DNA from: Castellaniella ginsengisoli
Lineage (GTDB): Bacteria > Pseudomonadota > Gammaproteobacteria > Burkholderiales > Burkholderiaceae_B
Length of the DNA: 64,000 nt
Direction: 5' to 3' (one strand)
Assembly (NCBI RefSeq): GCF_039523235.1
Contig: NZ_BAAAEX010000013.1
The position numbers and the translations under genes are program-made. This document shows, one piece after another, positions 8,316 through 16,440 of the stretch. Below the pieces are notes generated by a model, which saw only the letters and a program-made list of their open reading frames with translations, searched no databases and was not told the DNA's origin. Positions within the stretch are counted from its first letter, which is position 1. Every line of letters starts with the position of its first letter.

Positions 8316-9777
8316 GGCCGGTCTCCTGGCCCAGTACGCCGGCCAGCGCCGCCACGGCGGTGGAGTAGTCCACCTGCACGTCGATGCCCTGTTGCAGGTA
8401 GCTCTCCAGCCAGGGGTGGCGTTCGATGGCCTGGTCGATTTCCGGGTCGTTTCCCGCAGTATAGGCGCCCACGGCGATCAGGTCGCGGTTGCGCTGGTAT
8501 CGGGACATCATGCGCTTGAACTGATGCACGTGGCGGAATTGGCTGTCGGGCACGATGGCGGACATGACCCGGGAGATCGATGCCTCGATGTCGATGGCCG
8601 GGTAATGGCCGGATTCAGCCAGGCTGCGCGACAGCACGATATGCCCGTCCAGGATGGCGCGCGCCGAGTCGGCGATCGGGTCCTGTTGATCATCGCCTTC
8701 CGTCAGCACGGTGTAGAACGCGGTGATGGACCCCGCCGGCCGGTCGCCCTGGGGGGCGCCGTTGCCTGCGCGCTCGACCAGGGTCGGCAGTTTGGCGAAC
8801 ACGGACGGCGGATAGCCCTTGGTGGCCGGCGGTTCGCCGATGGCCAGGGCGATCTCGCGCTGGGCCATCGCATAGCGCGTCAGGGAATCCATGATGAGCA
8901 GCACATGCTTGCCCTGGTCGCGGAAGAACTCCGCCAGCCGGGTGGCATAGACGGCGCCCTGCAGGCGCAGCAGCGGCGAGACGTCGGCCGGGGCCGCCAC
9001 GACTACGGACCGGGCCAGGCCGTCGGCACCCAGGTTCAGTTCGATGAACTCCTTGACCTCGCGGCCCCGCTCGCCGATCAGCCCGACCACGATCACGTCG
9101 GCCTGGGTGTAGCGGGCCATCATGCCCAGCAGCACGCTCTTGCCGACCCCCGAGCCGGCGAACAGGCCCATGCGCTGGCCGCGGCCGACGGTGAGCAAGC
9201 CGTTGATGGCGCGCACGCCCACGTCGAGCACCGTGTCCACGGGGGCGCGCGTGAGAGGATTGATCTGCAGGGCCGTCAGGGGCGCCATGCCCAGGTCGGG
9301 CGGCAAGGGCTTGCCGTCCAGCGGCCGGCCGGCGCCGTCCAGGACGCGGCCCAGCAAGGCGTCGCCGACCGGCAGATGCCGCACCTGATCCGTCACGATG
9401 GAAGCCTGCGTGTCGGCCTGGGCGTCGGGGTCCTCGGGCAGCGGAACCGGATCCAGCAGCAAGGTTTCGGCAGGCACGATGCGGGCGCCCGGCGGCAGGC
9501 CGGAGATGTCGCTTTGCGGCATCAGGTAGAGAGTGTCGGCATGGAAGCCCACGACCTCGGCGTCGGCCCAGCGGTCCTGATCGGGCGATATCTGAACCTT
9601 GCAGGCGGCGCCCACGGGCAGTTGCAGGCCGGTGGCTTCGAGGACCAGGCCGGTGGCGCGGGTGACGCGCCCCTGCCTGCTGAGCGGCTGGCGGGCCGCG
9701 ACCCGTTGTTCACACGAGGCCAGTTGAGCCCGCCAGCGCGCGCCCGGAGAGCGTGTCGCGGTCTCGTCCGGGGTCAT
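8305..9777 (-). CDS. fliI: flagellum-specific export ATPase FliI
   Basis: 490 residues. F1-beta-like ATPase of the flagellar type III secretion system. Walker A is GLFAGSGVGKSVLL (about residue 205), Walker B is the HVLLIMDSLTRYA strand (about 290), and the GYPPSVFAKLPTLVERAGN signature that marks FliI/SctN ATPases follows. Overlaps fliH by four bases and fliJ by eleven, so the export ATPase complex is translated as a coupled unit. Confidence 0.97.
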   Translation of the reverse strand: MTPDETATRSPGARWRAQLASCEQRVAARQPLSRQGRVTRATGLVLEATGLQLPVGAACKVQISPDQDRWADAEVVGFHADTLYLMPQSDISGLPPGARIVPAETLLLDPVPLPEDPDAQADTQASIVTDQVRHLPVGDALLGRVLDGAGRPLDGKPLPPDLGMAPLTALQINPLTRAPVDTVLDVGVRAINGLLTVGRGQRMGLFAGSGVGKSVLLGMMARYTQADVIVVGLIGERGREVKEFIELNLGADGLARSVVVAAPADVSPLLRLQGAVYATRLAEFFRDQGKHVLLIMDSLTRYAMAQREIALAIGEPPATKGYPPSVFAKLPTLVERAGNGAPQGDRPAGSITAFYTVLTEGDDQQDPIADSARAILDGHIVLSRSLAESGHYPAIDIEASISRVMSAIVPDSQFRHVHQFKRMMSRYQRNRDLIAVGAYTAGNDPEIDQAIERHPWLESYLQQGIDVQVDYSTAVAALAGVLGQETGHEP

Positions 9778-10547
9778 GGCCGGTCGTCCGGCTGGCCCAG
9801 CGCGGCGATGATGCGCCGCCAGCGGGTTTCCAGCGTGGCGTCCACCGAGCCGAGGGCGGTTTCCGCAATGCAGCCCCCGCGGGCAATGCCAGCGTCGCCG
9901 TTCAGGCGGTAGCGGGCCGGCTCCGGAGTCTGCTGCAGAAAAGCTTGCACCAGTTCGAGGTCGTCGGGATGCAGCCGCAGTTGCAGCGCGGCGCCTTGCT
10001 CGGGGCGGGCCTGCATGACTTCGCGGACCAGGTCCAGGATATGGTTGGGGTAGTCGCGGATGTGGGTGCGCAAGACTTGTTCGGCAATGCGAATGGCCAA
10101 CTGGATGACGGACTGGCCCACTTCCTGTTCGATCCGCTCGAGCGCGCCGGCGCTGGCCTGGACGAGGGCATCCAGCCGGGCGGCCTGTTCGCGGGCCAGG
10201 GCGGCGCCTTCGTCGAGGCCCTGGGCAAAACCCTGGGCGTGGCCCTCGGCCCGGCCCTGTTCCAGTCCTTGGGCATGGCCTTGCTCCCGGCCTTCGGCCA
10301 AACCTTGGGAAAGCCCCTCGCTGTGGCCCTGGGCGAAGCCTTCCGTGCGGCCCTGGGCGAAACCTTCTTCGCGCCCTTCGGCCAGCGCCTGGGCGCGCCG
10401 CCGCTGGAGTTCGGCCTGATAGCGGGGATCGCGGTCGCTGGCGCGGCGGCCGGGAGACGGCCTGAGCACTTCCAGGGATTCCATTTCCCAGCGCTGCCAG
10501 CGGGCTCGCGTCGCCAGATCGATGGAAGGCCCGGATTTGTCAGACAT
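9774..10547 (-). CDS. fliH: flagellar export ATPase regulator FliH
   Basis: 257 residues. The N terminus contains a long run of short-period Gly repeats spaced every four residues (about 55-115: EGFAQGRTEGFAQG, GLSQGLAEG, HAQGLEQGRAEG), the GxxxG helix feature known from FliH and related stators. The C-terminal half (IQLAIRIAEQVLRTHIRDYP ... LRLHPDDLELVQAFL) is the FliI-binding V-ATPase-E-like domain. The GC-rich repeat makes long spurious frames on the other strand. Overlaps fliG by eight bases. Confidence 0.95.
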   Translation of the reverse strand: MSDKSGPSIDLATRARWQRWEMESLEVLRPSPGRRASDRDPRYQAELQRRRAQALAEGREEGFAQGRTEGFAQGHSEGLSQGLAEGREQGHAQGLEQGRAEGHAQGFAQGLDEGAALAREQAARLDALVQASAGALERIEQEVGQSVIQLAIRIAEQVLRTHIRDYPNHILDLVREVMQARPEQGAALQLRLHPDDLELVQAFLQQTPEPARYRLNGDAGIARGGCIAETALGSVDATLETRWRRIIAALGQPDDRP

Positions 10548-11541
10548 ATTCGTCGTTGCCCATCGACAAGTTGATCTGGCCGGCGTCGGCGAGCTTGCGC
10601 GCCACCATCAGGATGGCCTTCTGTTCGGTCTCGACGCGCGACATGCGCACCGGCCCTTGGGCTTCGAGATCGTCGCGCAGGATTTCAGCCGCGCGGTTGG
10701 ACATGTTCTTGAAGAACTTGGCGCAGAGCTCTTCGCTGGCGCCCTTCAGGGCGATGGTCAGCGAAGCGGTGTCGATTTCCTTGAGGATGAGCTGGATGGC
10801 GGCATCCTCGACGTCGACCAGGTTGTCGAACACGAACATCTCGTCGATGATGCGCTGCGCCAGGTCGGCGTCGATCTCGCGCAGGCTGCTGACCACGGCT
10901 TCTTCTTCGGCCGTGTTCATGAAGTTCAGGATTTCGGCCGCAGTGCGCACCCCGCCCATCTTCGAGCGTTTGGCGCCCTGGCCCGACAGGACTTCGTTGA
11001 GCACCTCGGTGAGTTCGTGCAATGCGGACGGTTGCACGCCGCCGAAGGTGGCGATGCGCATCATCACATCGTTGCGGATGCGCTCGTTGAGCAGCGCCAG
11101 AATGGCCGAAGCGCGGTCGCGTTCCAGGTGAACCAGGATGGTGGCGATGATCTGCGGATGTTCGTCGGCGATCAGTTCGGCCACGTTGACCGGCTCCAGC
11201 CAGTTCAGGGCGTCGATGCCCGAGCCCGTCCCTTCGCCGGCTTCGAGGATATCTTCGATCAGGCCGGCGGCGCGGTCGGTGCCCAGCGCCTTGGTCAGGA
11301 CCGAGCGGATGTAGTCGTCCGAACCCAGGGTCACGGCCATGAATTGATCTGCCTCGCGGCGGAAGTCTTCAAGAACCTGATCGACGTCGGCCCGTGTGAC
11401 TTGCTTGAGGTTGGCCATGGCCGAGCCGATCTGCTGGACTTCGCGCGAAGACAGGTATTTGAAGACTTCGGCTGCCGCGTCCTCGCCCAGGGACATCATC
11501 AGGATGGCGCAGCGGGTCAGGTCGTTGTCAGGATTTGGCAT
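10540..11541 (-). CDS. fliG: flagellar motor switch protein FliG
   Basis: 333 residues, the family length. N-terminal domain binds FliF; the middle domain carries the EHPQIIATIL motif (about 125-135) that binds FliM; the C-terminal domain includes the torque helix with charged residues (SNRAAEILRDDLEAQGPVRM). Overlaps both fliF (14 bases) and fliH (8 bases). Confidence 0.98.
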   Translation of the reverse strand: MPNPDNDLTRCAILMMSLGEDAAAEVFKYLSSREVQQIGSAMANLKQVTRADVDQVLEDFRREADQFMAVTLGSDDYIRSVLTKALGTDRAAGLIEDILEAGEGTGSGIDALNWLEPVNVAELIADEHPQIIATILVHLERDRASAILALLNERIRNDVMMRIATFGGVQPSALHELTEVLNEVLSGQGAKRSKMGGVRTAAEILNFMNTAEEEAVVSSLREIDADLAQRIIDEMFVFDNLVDVEDAAIQLILKEIDTASLTIALKGASEELCAKFFKNMSNRAAEILRDDLEAQGPVRMSRVETEQKAILMVARKLADAGQINLSMGNDEYV

Positions 11542-13195
11542 TCTTGGGATCCATCCATGAACGCAGCACCATGGCGACGGCGCGCGGATCGCGCTCGGCC
11601 AGGCTGCGGGCGGTGTCCAGGTTTTCCTCGTAGCGGTTCATTTCCGAGGCGCGCAGCTCTTCCTGGCGGCGCTGTTCGCGCATGGTTTCCAGGTGGGCCT
11701 CGTTCTTGGCGCGCTCGACCTGGGCGTTGGCAAAGCCCTGGACGATCGGCCGCACGACCGAGCGCCAGAGGAAGAACAGCAAGGCCAGGACCAGGAGCAC
11801 CTTCAGGATCTGCAGCGCGAAGCCGCGGTATTCCGGATTCTCCCAGGGCTTGAAGCGGGGTTCCTGGTCGGTGAAGGCGCTGTTGACCACGCTGAGCGTA
11901 TCGCCGCGGTCGGCCGAGTAACCCATGGCCTGCTTGACCAGCGCATTGATATTGTCGATCTCGTCGGGTTCCAGCGGGGTTGGTTCGCCGTCTTTGTCGC
12001 GGTAGTTGACGACCACGGCCACGGACAGCCGCTGCAGCGAGCCCAGTTCGTGCTTGATGTGGCTGATGGTGCGGTCGACTTCGTAATTGATGGTGGCGTC
12101 GTTGCGCATGGATCCCGTGCGGGCCGTGCCGGCGGCGGAAATGCCGTTGATCGCCGCGGGGCCGCCGGCTTGCGCCGCCGTGCCGGGCGCGCCCTGGCCG
12201 GGCGACGCGGCAGGCGCTGTCTGGATCGGCGCGGTCGCATTGGCCGGGGGTTCGTTGGACAGCGCGCCGGGCACGCCGGCGGGGGGGTGCAGGCCGTTTT
12301 GCGCCGAGTCGCTGGTTTGCTTGCTGCGGATGGCGGCCGTGCCGGGCGTTTCGTTGGGGCGGTAGACCTCGGAGGTCTGTTCGCGTTGGGAGAAATCCAC
12401 GGTGGCGCTGACCTGGGCGCGTACATTGCCCGGCCCGACGATGGGGTTGAGCAGGGTCAGGATGCGCTGAGCCGTGCGCTGTTCGATGTCGTTGATGAAA
12501 TTGCGCCGGTTGCTGTCCATGCCGGCCTCGCCGCCCGGAGAGGACAGCAGGCGGCCATCCTGGTCGACGATGGAGACCGACTCGGCGTTGAGCTTGGGCA
12601 CGCTGGAGGACACCAGCCAGGCGATGGCCGAGACCTGCGCCTCGCTGAGGCTGCGGGACGGATAGAGCGTCAGGAGCACCGAGGCGGTGGGGGCTTCCCG
12701 GTCGCGCACGAACAAGGACTGGCGCGGGATGGCAAGGTGTACGCGGGCGGACTTGACGGGCTGCATGGCCTCGATCGAGCGGGCAAGCTCGCCTTCGAGA
12801 GCGCGTTGGTAGGTGATTTGCTCGGAGAACTGGCTTGCGCCGAATTTCGGTTCGTCCAGCAGTTCGAAGCCGACGCTGCCGCCGCGCGGCAGGCCCTGCT
12901 CGGCCAGTTGCAGGCGCAGCGTGTAGACCTGATCGGCGGGCACCAGGATGGTGGCGCCGTTGTCCGCGAATTTGTAGGGAACGTTGCGCTGGTTGAGGAC
13001 GGAGACGATGGCGCCGCCGTCACGCGCTTCCACGTTGGAGAACAGCGCGCGGTATTCGGGTTCGCGCATCCACAGGGCGGCAACGACGAGCAGGGCCAGG
13101 ATCGCGGCGCCCAGGCCCAGCAACACCGGCCGGGGCAGGGCCGCCAACCGCGCCAGGGCTGGGTTGCGGTTCATCCAGTCGGTAATGGGATTCAT
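11528..13195 (-). CDS. fliF: flagellar MS-ring protein FliF
   Basis: 555 residues with two membrane helices, one near residues 22-45 (LLGLGAAILALLVVAALWM) and one near 445-465 (ILKVLLVLALLFFLWR). Between them are the ring-building motifs with the YscJ-like stretch (RVHLAIPRQSLFVRDREAPTAS split over 145-170) and a Pro/Ala-rich loop. The extreme C terminus (RDPRAVAMVLRSWM) is the FliG-binding peptide. First gene of the minus-strand operon and divergent from fliE. Confidence 0.98.
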   Translation of the reverse strand: MNPITDWMNRNPALARLAALPRPVLLGLGAAILALLVVAALWMREPEYRALFSNVEARDGGAIVSVLNQRNVPYKFADNGATILVPADQVYTLRLQLAEQGLPRGGSVGFELLDEPKFGASQFSEQITYQRALEGELARSIEAMQPVKSARVHLAIPRQSLFVRDREAPTASVLLTLYPSRSLSEAQVSAIAWLVSSSVPKLNAESVSIVDQDGRLLSSPGGEAGMDSNRRNFINDIEQRTAQRILTLLNPIVGPGNVRAQVSATVDFSQREQTSEVYRPNETPGTAAIRSKQTSDSAQNGLHPPAGVPGALSNEPPANATAPIQTAPAASPGQGAPGTAAQAGGPAAINGISAAGTARTGSMRNDATINYEVDRTISHIKHELGSLQRLSVAVVVNYRDKDGEPTPLEPDEIDNINALVKQAMGYSADRGDTLSVVNSAFTDQEPRFKPWENPEYRGFALQILKVLLVLALLFFLWRSVVRPIVQGFANAQVERAKNEAHLETMREQRRQEELRASEMNRYEENLDTARSLAERDPRAVAMVLRSWMDPKNAKS

Positions 13196-13527
13196 CGGAT
13201 GGAAGATGCGGAAAGGGCCGCCAGGGCGCGCCCGGGCCAGAAACCGATGGTCTGGATGATGTGCATGCTGTTACGGCAGAATAATGGGATATTGGCGGCC
13301 ATTATGGCGGCGATTGGCATTCCGGCAAGCCCTGAAAAACCCCGTTTTTGGGGCTTAGTTAGGATGATCCGCCCCTCGGATCCGCGTTCATCGGGCAAAC
13401 CGGGGAAGTGCCCGCTCTTATCCCCGCTATTGCGGCGCTTGTCGGCGGCAGGCCGGCCGTATAGTACATCGTCGGCTCGCCGTGTCACGGGCAGCCGGTG
13501 TTTCCGTCTTCCATTCAGAGCCGCCTT
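13196..13527. promoter_or_regulatory. fliF-fliE divergent intergenic region
   Basis: About 330 bases with no gene. It must hold the promoters for fliE (plus strand) and for the fliF operon (minus strand). It is less GC-rich near 13270-13360 than the coding DNA around it. I see no sigma-28 consensus, and no sigma-54 or FlhDC site that I can place with confidence. A short CCCC/GGGG hairpin at about 13350 is too weak to call. Confidence 0.5.
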
Positions 13528-13863
13528 ATGATGACTTCCCAGGCCCTCGCCAGCGTCGAAAACCTGCTGGCCCAGATGCGCGCCGTGGCGCGCGAATCCC
13601 AGGGGCTGTCGGCGCAGCCGGCCGTCTCCACCGAAAATCGCAGCGGGTTCGCGGCCGAGCTGGCCCGCTCCCTGAATCGCGTGTCCGATGCGCAGAATGC
13701 CGCCAATGCCCAGGCCAAGGCCTTCGAAATGGGCGATCCCGATATCTCTCTCAGTAACGTGATGATCGATCTGCAAAAAGCCGGCCTGGCGTTCCAGGCC
13801 ACGGTGCAGGTTCGCAACCGCCTGGTGGATGCCTACAAGGAAATCGCCAATATGGCCATTTGA
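13528..13863 (+). CDS. fliE: flagellar hook-basal body protein FliE
   Basis: 111 residues from the ATG at 13528 (MMTSQALASVENLLAQMR); 13531 is equally possible and no strong ribosome site decides between them. The C-terminal half carries the FliE signature (ISLSNVMIDLQKAGLAFQ, then VRNRLVDAYKEIANMAI). FliE joins the MS-ring to the proximal rod and is one of the first exported proteins. Transcribed away from fliF. Confidence 0.95.
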   Translation: MMTSQALASVENLLAQMRAVARESQGLSAQPAVSTENRSGFAAELARSLNRVSDAQNAANAQAKAFEMGDPDISLSNVMIDLQKAGLAFQATVQVRNRLVDAYKEIANMAI

Positions 13864-13925
13864 TCCGAACGCCGGGCGCCCGAGGGTTGCCCGAAGAGCC
13901 GGTCAGCCGCTTGCTGCGGCGCGAG

Positions 13926-13952
13926 GAGCCCTGAATCATCAGGGCTCTTTTT
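13926..13952 (+). terminator. intrinsic terminator after fliE
   Basis: Perfect 9-bp stem (GAGCCCTGA / TCAGGGCTC) with a four-base loop, followed by five T. It lies about 60 bases after the fliE stop and between convergent genes. Confidence 0.9.
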
Positions 13953-13973
13953 CATTGAGGTGGCAAAAAAGGC

Positions 13974-14342
13974 TCAGGCGTCCGGTGGCCGGACGCTTTC
14001 GGCCGGCGGGATCGAGCCGGGATCGGCGGCCGTGCGGACGGCGGGGGCGGGCTCCCGCCGCACCACGTCTCCCTCGGTATCCAGAGCGTACAGCCAGGCC
14101 AGCAGCTCGGCGATGGCGACATAGAGCCGGGGAGGGATGTGGGCATCCAGGTCCACCTGCATCAGCAAGCCGACCAGCTCGGGGGATTCATGGACGTACA
14201 GGTTGTGCTCGCGCGCCGTGCGCACAATGGTTTCCGCCAGCGTGCCGTAACCTTTGGCCACGACCCGGGGGGCGGAGTCCGCCGGGTCGTAGGTGACGGC
14301 GACTGCGCTGGGGCGGTTGGGATCAGGAGGCGGAGATTTCAT
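13974..14342 (-). CDS. FlhB C-terminal domain-like protein (FlhX type)
   Basis: 122 residues from the ATG at 14342 (MKSPPPDPNRPSAVAVTYDP). It matches the cytoplasmic C-terminal domain of the FlhB/SctU export switch (AVAVTYDPADSAPRVVAKGYGTLA..., then IVRTAREHNLYVHESPELVGLL, and IPPRLYVAIAELLAWLY), but has no membrane domain. The NPTH autocleavage site of full FlhB is absent. Such stand-alone proteins can partly replace FlhB's C-terminal part in some bacteria. Its start lies inside the 3' end of the FliK-like gene (20-base overlap), so the two are coupled. Confidence 0.88.
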   Translation of the reverse strand: MKSPPPDPNRPSAVAVTYDPADSAPRVVAKGYGTLAETIVRTAREHNLYVHESPELVGLLMQVDLDAHIPPRLYVAIAELLAWLYALDTEGDVVRREPAPAVRTAADPGSIPPAESVRPPDA

Positions 14343-15627
14343 GGTCCCGTGCATCCGGCAAAGAGGCATCCGGGTCGCTGTCCCGGGCCTGGACGGAAAG
14401 TTGGCTGGCCTGCAGGCCCTGGGCCAGCAGCCGGGCGCGCAACGGTTCGATGGACTGCCCCAGCCGTTCGGCCGATTCGGGCGCCGTCAGCCGCATGACC
14501 AGTTGATCGCCCGACAGGCTCAAGCGCGCCTGGACCTCGCCCAGGGTGGGCAGGTGCAGGGTCAGGCGGGTGGCCCAATGATCGCCTTCGAAATCGCGCG
14601 CCTCATCGTCGTCCTGGGCCCGACGGTGGATTTCCCATTCCATGTCGGCGCCCGGCCAGGCCTCGCCTTGCCAGAGAAAGGCCTGGTTGGCCAGGACTTC
14701 GAGTTGCTGGCGGACCAGCAGTTGGGCCTGGGGGTCGATGCCTGGCGCAGGCGCGGCATGGGCCTGGCCTGTTGCCGCTTGAGCCTGGGCGGCATCCGCG
14801 CCGGCGCTTCCCGCCGGTGCGCCGCCGGGAGGGGGCAGGGACTGCTGGGCGTTCAGGGCCTGCTGGATGTTTTGAGAGAGATTCTGGGCGGCGCTTCCGG
14901 GAAGGGCGGGCCGGGCGGGGATGCGCCCCTGCGGCTCCTGCCGCAGGTCGTGCGGTTTGGCCTTGCCTGCGGCCAGTTGCGCGAGGTGGGCTTCGTAGAA
15001 CAGGCCGCTGGTCTGCACGGAATGCGACAAGGCCTGGGCGAAGCGCGCGGCCAGGGCGCCCGGCTGACCGAGCGATGTGGCGAGCTGGGCCCAGGTCTGG
15101 GCGACTCCGCCCGTCTGGGCGGACGAAGCGCCGGCCGCCGGGGCGCCCGCGCCGCCTGGTGCGCCGCCCGGCAGCCCGGCCAGATTGCCGCCGGTCGCAG
15201 CCCGGCCGCCGGCGGCGTTGGACAATAGGGGCGATTGCCCGCGCACCGCTTGGCCATCCTGGGGAAACTGGTTCAGCAGGGCGAGAATGATGCGGGCGGC
15301 GTAGCCGAGCGTGGTCGGAGCGGATTGGGTGGTGCCATGGAAGGTCGTGCCCCTGCCCAGCAGATTGTCCAGCCGCATGTCGCGCACGGCCTTGCCTACG
15401 GCGGCCTGCTGGCGGCCTTGCTGGTTGGCCTGGTCGACCGCTTCGCGGGGATGGCGCTGGGCCTGATTCTGCAGCGCGGTGGGATTCTCGGGGTTCGCCG
15501 GCTGGGGTACGGCCTGAGGGCCGGCGCCGGAGACGAGATTGGCCTGTTGGCCCAGTGTGGTGCCCAGCACGGCATCCAGGCGCTGGATCAGCAGCGTGCC
15601 GAGGTTGGAGGGGGCACCGATACTCAT
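14323..15627 (-). CDS. second flagellar hook-length control (FliK-like) protein
   Basis: 434 residues, rich in Gln, Ala and Gly. The C-terminal 120 residues look like the FliK substrate-switch domain (THLHLPTLGEVQARLSLSGDQLVMRL and LRARLLAQGLQASQLSVQ-type pattern). The N-terminal two thirds are low-complexity. A fliK with the canonical Flg_hook motif is already present at 6485-7852, so this is a paralogue or an analogous ruler. Paired with the FlhB C-terminal-like gene, it forms a ruler plus switch pair. Function is inferred from domain likeness and context only. Confidence 0.75.
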   Translation of the reverse strand: MSIGAPSNLGTLLIQRLDAVLGTTLGQQANLVSGAGPQAVPQPANPENPTALQNQAQRHPREAVDQANQQGRQQAAVGKAVRDMRLDNLLGRGTTFHGTTQSAPTTLGYAARIILALLNQFPQDGQAVRGQSPLLSNAAGGRAATGGNLAGLPGGAPGGAGAPAAGASSAQTGGVAQTWAQLATSLGQPGALAARFAQALSHSVQTSGLFYEAHLAQLAAGKAKPHDLRQEPQGRIPARPALPGSAAQNLSQNIQQALNAQQSLPPPGGAPAGSAGADAAQAQAATGQAHAAPAPGIDPQAQLLVRQQLEVLANQAFLWQGEAWPGADMEWEIHRRAQDDDEARDFEGDHWATRLTLHLPTLGEVQARLSLSGDQLVMRLTAPESAERLGQSIEPLRARLLAQGLQASQLSVQARDSDPDASLPDARDHEISAS

Positions 15628-15651
15628 GGCGGCGAGGTTTCCGGAGCCGCC

Positions 15652-15987
15652 CTAGTGGGGGCGGACCGTACTGAAATAGGCTTGCAGGACGGTGCGCTGG
15701 CGCTTGAATGTGCCCAGCAGATGGCTCAGGCGTTCGAGCTCCGGGGCAATCAACTGGCGGATCCGGGCGTCGTCGTCGAGAATGCGCGTGAGCAGTTCTC
15801 GCCGGGCATTTTTCTGGTCATCGTCGAGCGGGTCGAGCGCCTTCAGCCGTTCGACCGCCAGTTGATAGCGGGCGCCAAGCGCCACCAGTTCATCCCATTC
15901 CTGTGCTTCGGCCTTGATCAGCATCTGACCCGACAGGTCGGCGATTTCCCGGTAATGCTCGAGGATGGTGGCGTGCGACGTGCTCAA
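15652..15987 (-). CDS. fliT: flagellar export chaperone FliT
   Basis: 111 residues, helical and charged (ILEHYREIADLSGQMLIKAEAQEWDEL, split by a short turn, then VERLKALDPLDDDQKNARRELL). FliT-like proteins bind the filament cap FliD and, in enterics, inhibit FlhDC. Identification is by length, helical pattern and its place directly after fliS; sequence conservation is low in this family. Confidence 0.85.
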   Translation of the reverse strand: MSTSHATILEHYREIADLSGQMLIKAEAQEWDELVALGARYQLAVERLKALDPLDDDQKNARRELLTRILDDDARIRQLIAPELERLSHLLGTFKRQRTVLQAYFSTVRPH

Positions 15988-16002
15988 GGGACTGAATTCC
16001 GG

Positions 16003-16434
16003 TCAGTGGCTGGGGGGCGGATCGCTGAATTGCGGATCGACGGCCGTATGCCAGGCGCCGGCCAGGTCGATCAGCATTTTTTCGGCCGTATCGAGCTTGG
16101 CTTCGTCGCTGTGCAGGTTGGCCTGCATCAGGTCGCGGATGATGAGTTCGTAGGAAGCGATCAGCAGGCGGGCGACCTCGCCGCCGCGTTCGGTGTCCAC
16201 GCCCGCCTTCAGGCCGGAATCCACGATGTCGATGGCTTTGGACAGTGCCTTGCCGCGTTCCGCGATATTGCCGTTTTGAAGGTGATGTCGTGCCTGGGCG
16301 ATGGCGGTGAGCGCACCCCGGAACAGCAAGGAGATCAGGCGCTCGGGCGAGGCGCCGAGCACTTCGGTCTCGAGCCCGATGTTGGCATAGGAGCCGGTGG
16401 CGCGGGCGGTGCGGGAGCGGGGTGCGTAAGTCAT
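16003..16434 (-). CDS. fliS: flagellin export chaperone FliS
   Basis: 143 residues. The SYANIGLETEVLGASPERLISLLFRGAL start and the later KALSKAIDIVDSGL...GGEVARLLIASYELIIRDLMQAN pattern are characteristic of FliS, the chaperone that keeps flagellin unpolymerised until export. Lies six bases after fliD and before fliT, the usual fliD-fliS-fliT order. Confidence 0.96.
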   Translation of the reverse strand: MTYAPRSRTARATGSYANIGLETEVLGASPERLISLLFRGALTAIAQARHHLQNGNIAERGKALSKAIDIVDSGLKAGVDTERGGEVARLLIASYELIIRDLMQANLHSDEAKLDTAEKMLIDLAGAWHTAVDPQFSDPPPSH

Positions 16435-16440
16435 GGCGGG

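Noticed and set aside
11693..13531. 612-residue open frame on the plus strand
   Set aside because: Reverse shadow of fliF.
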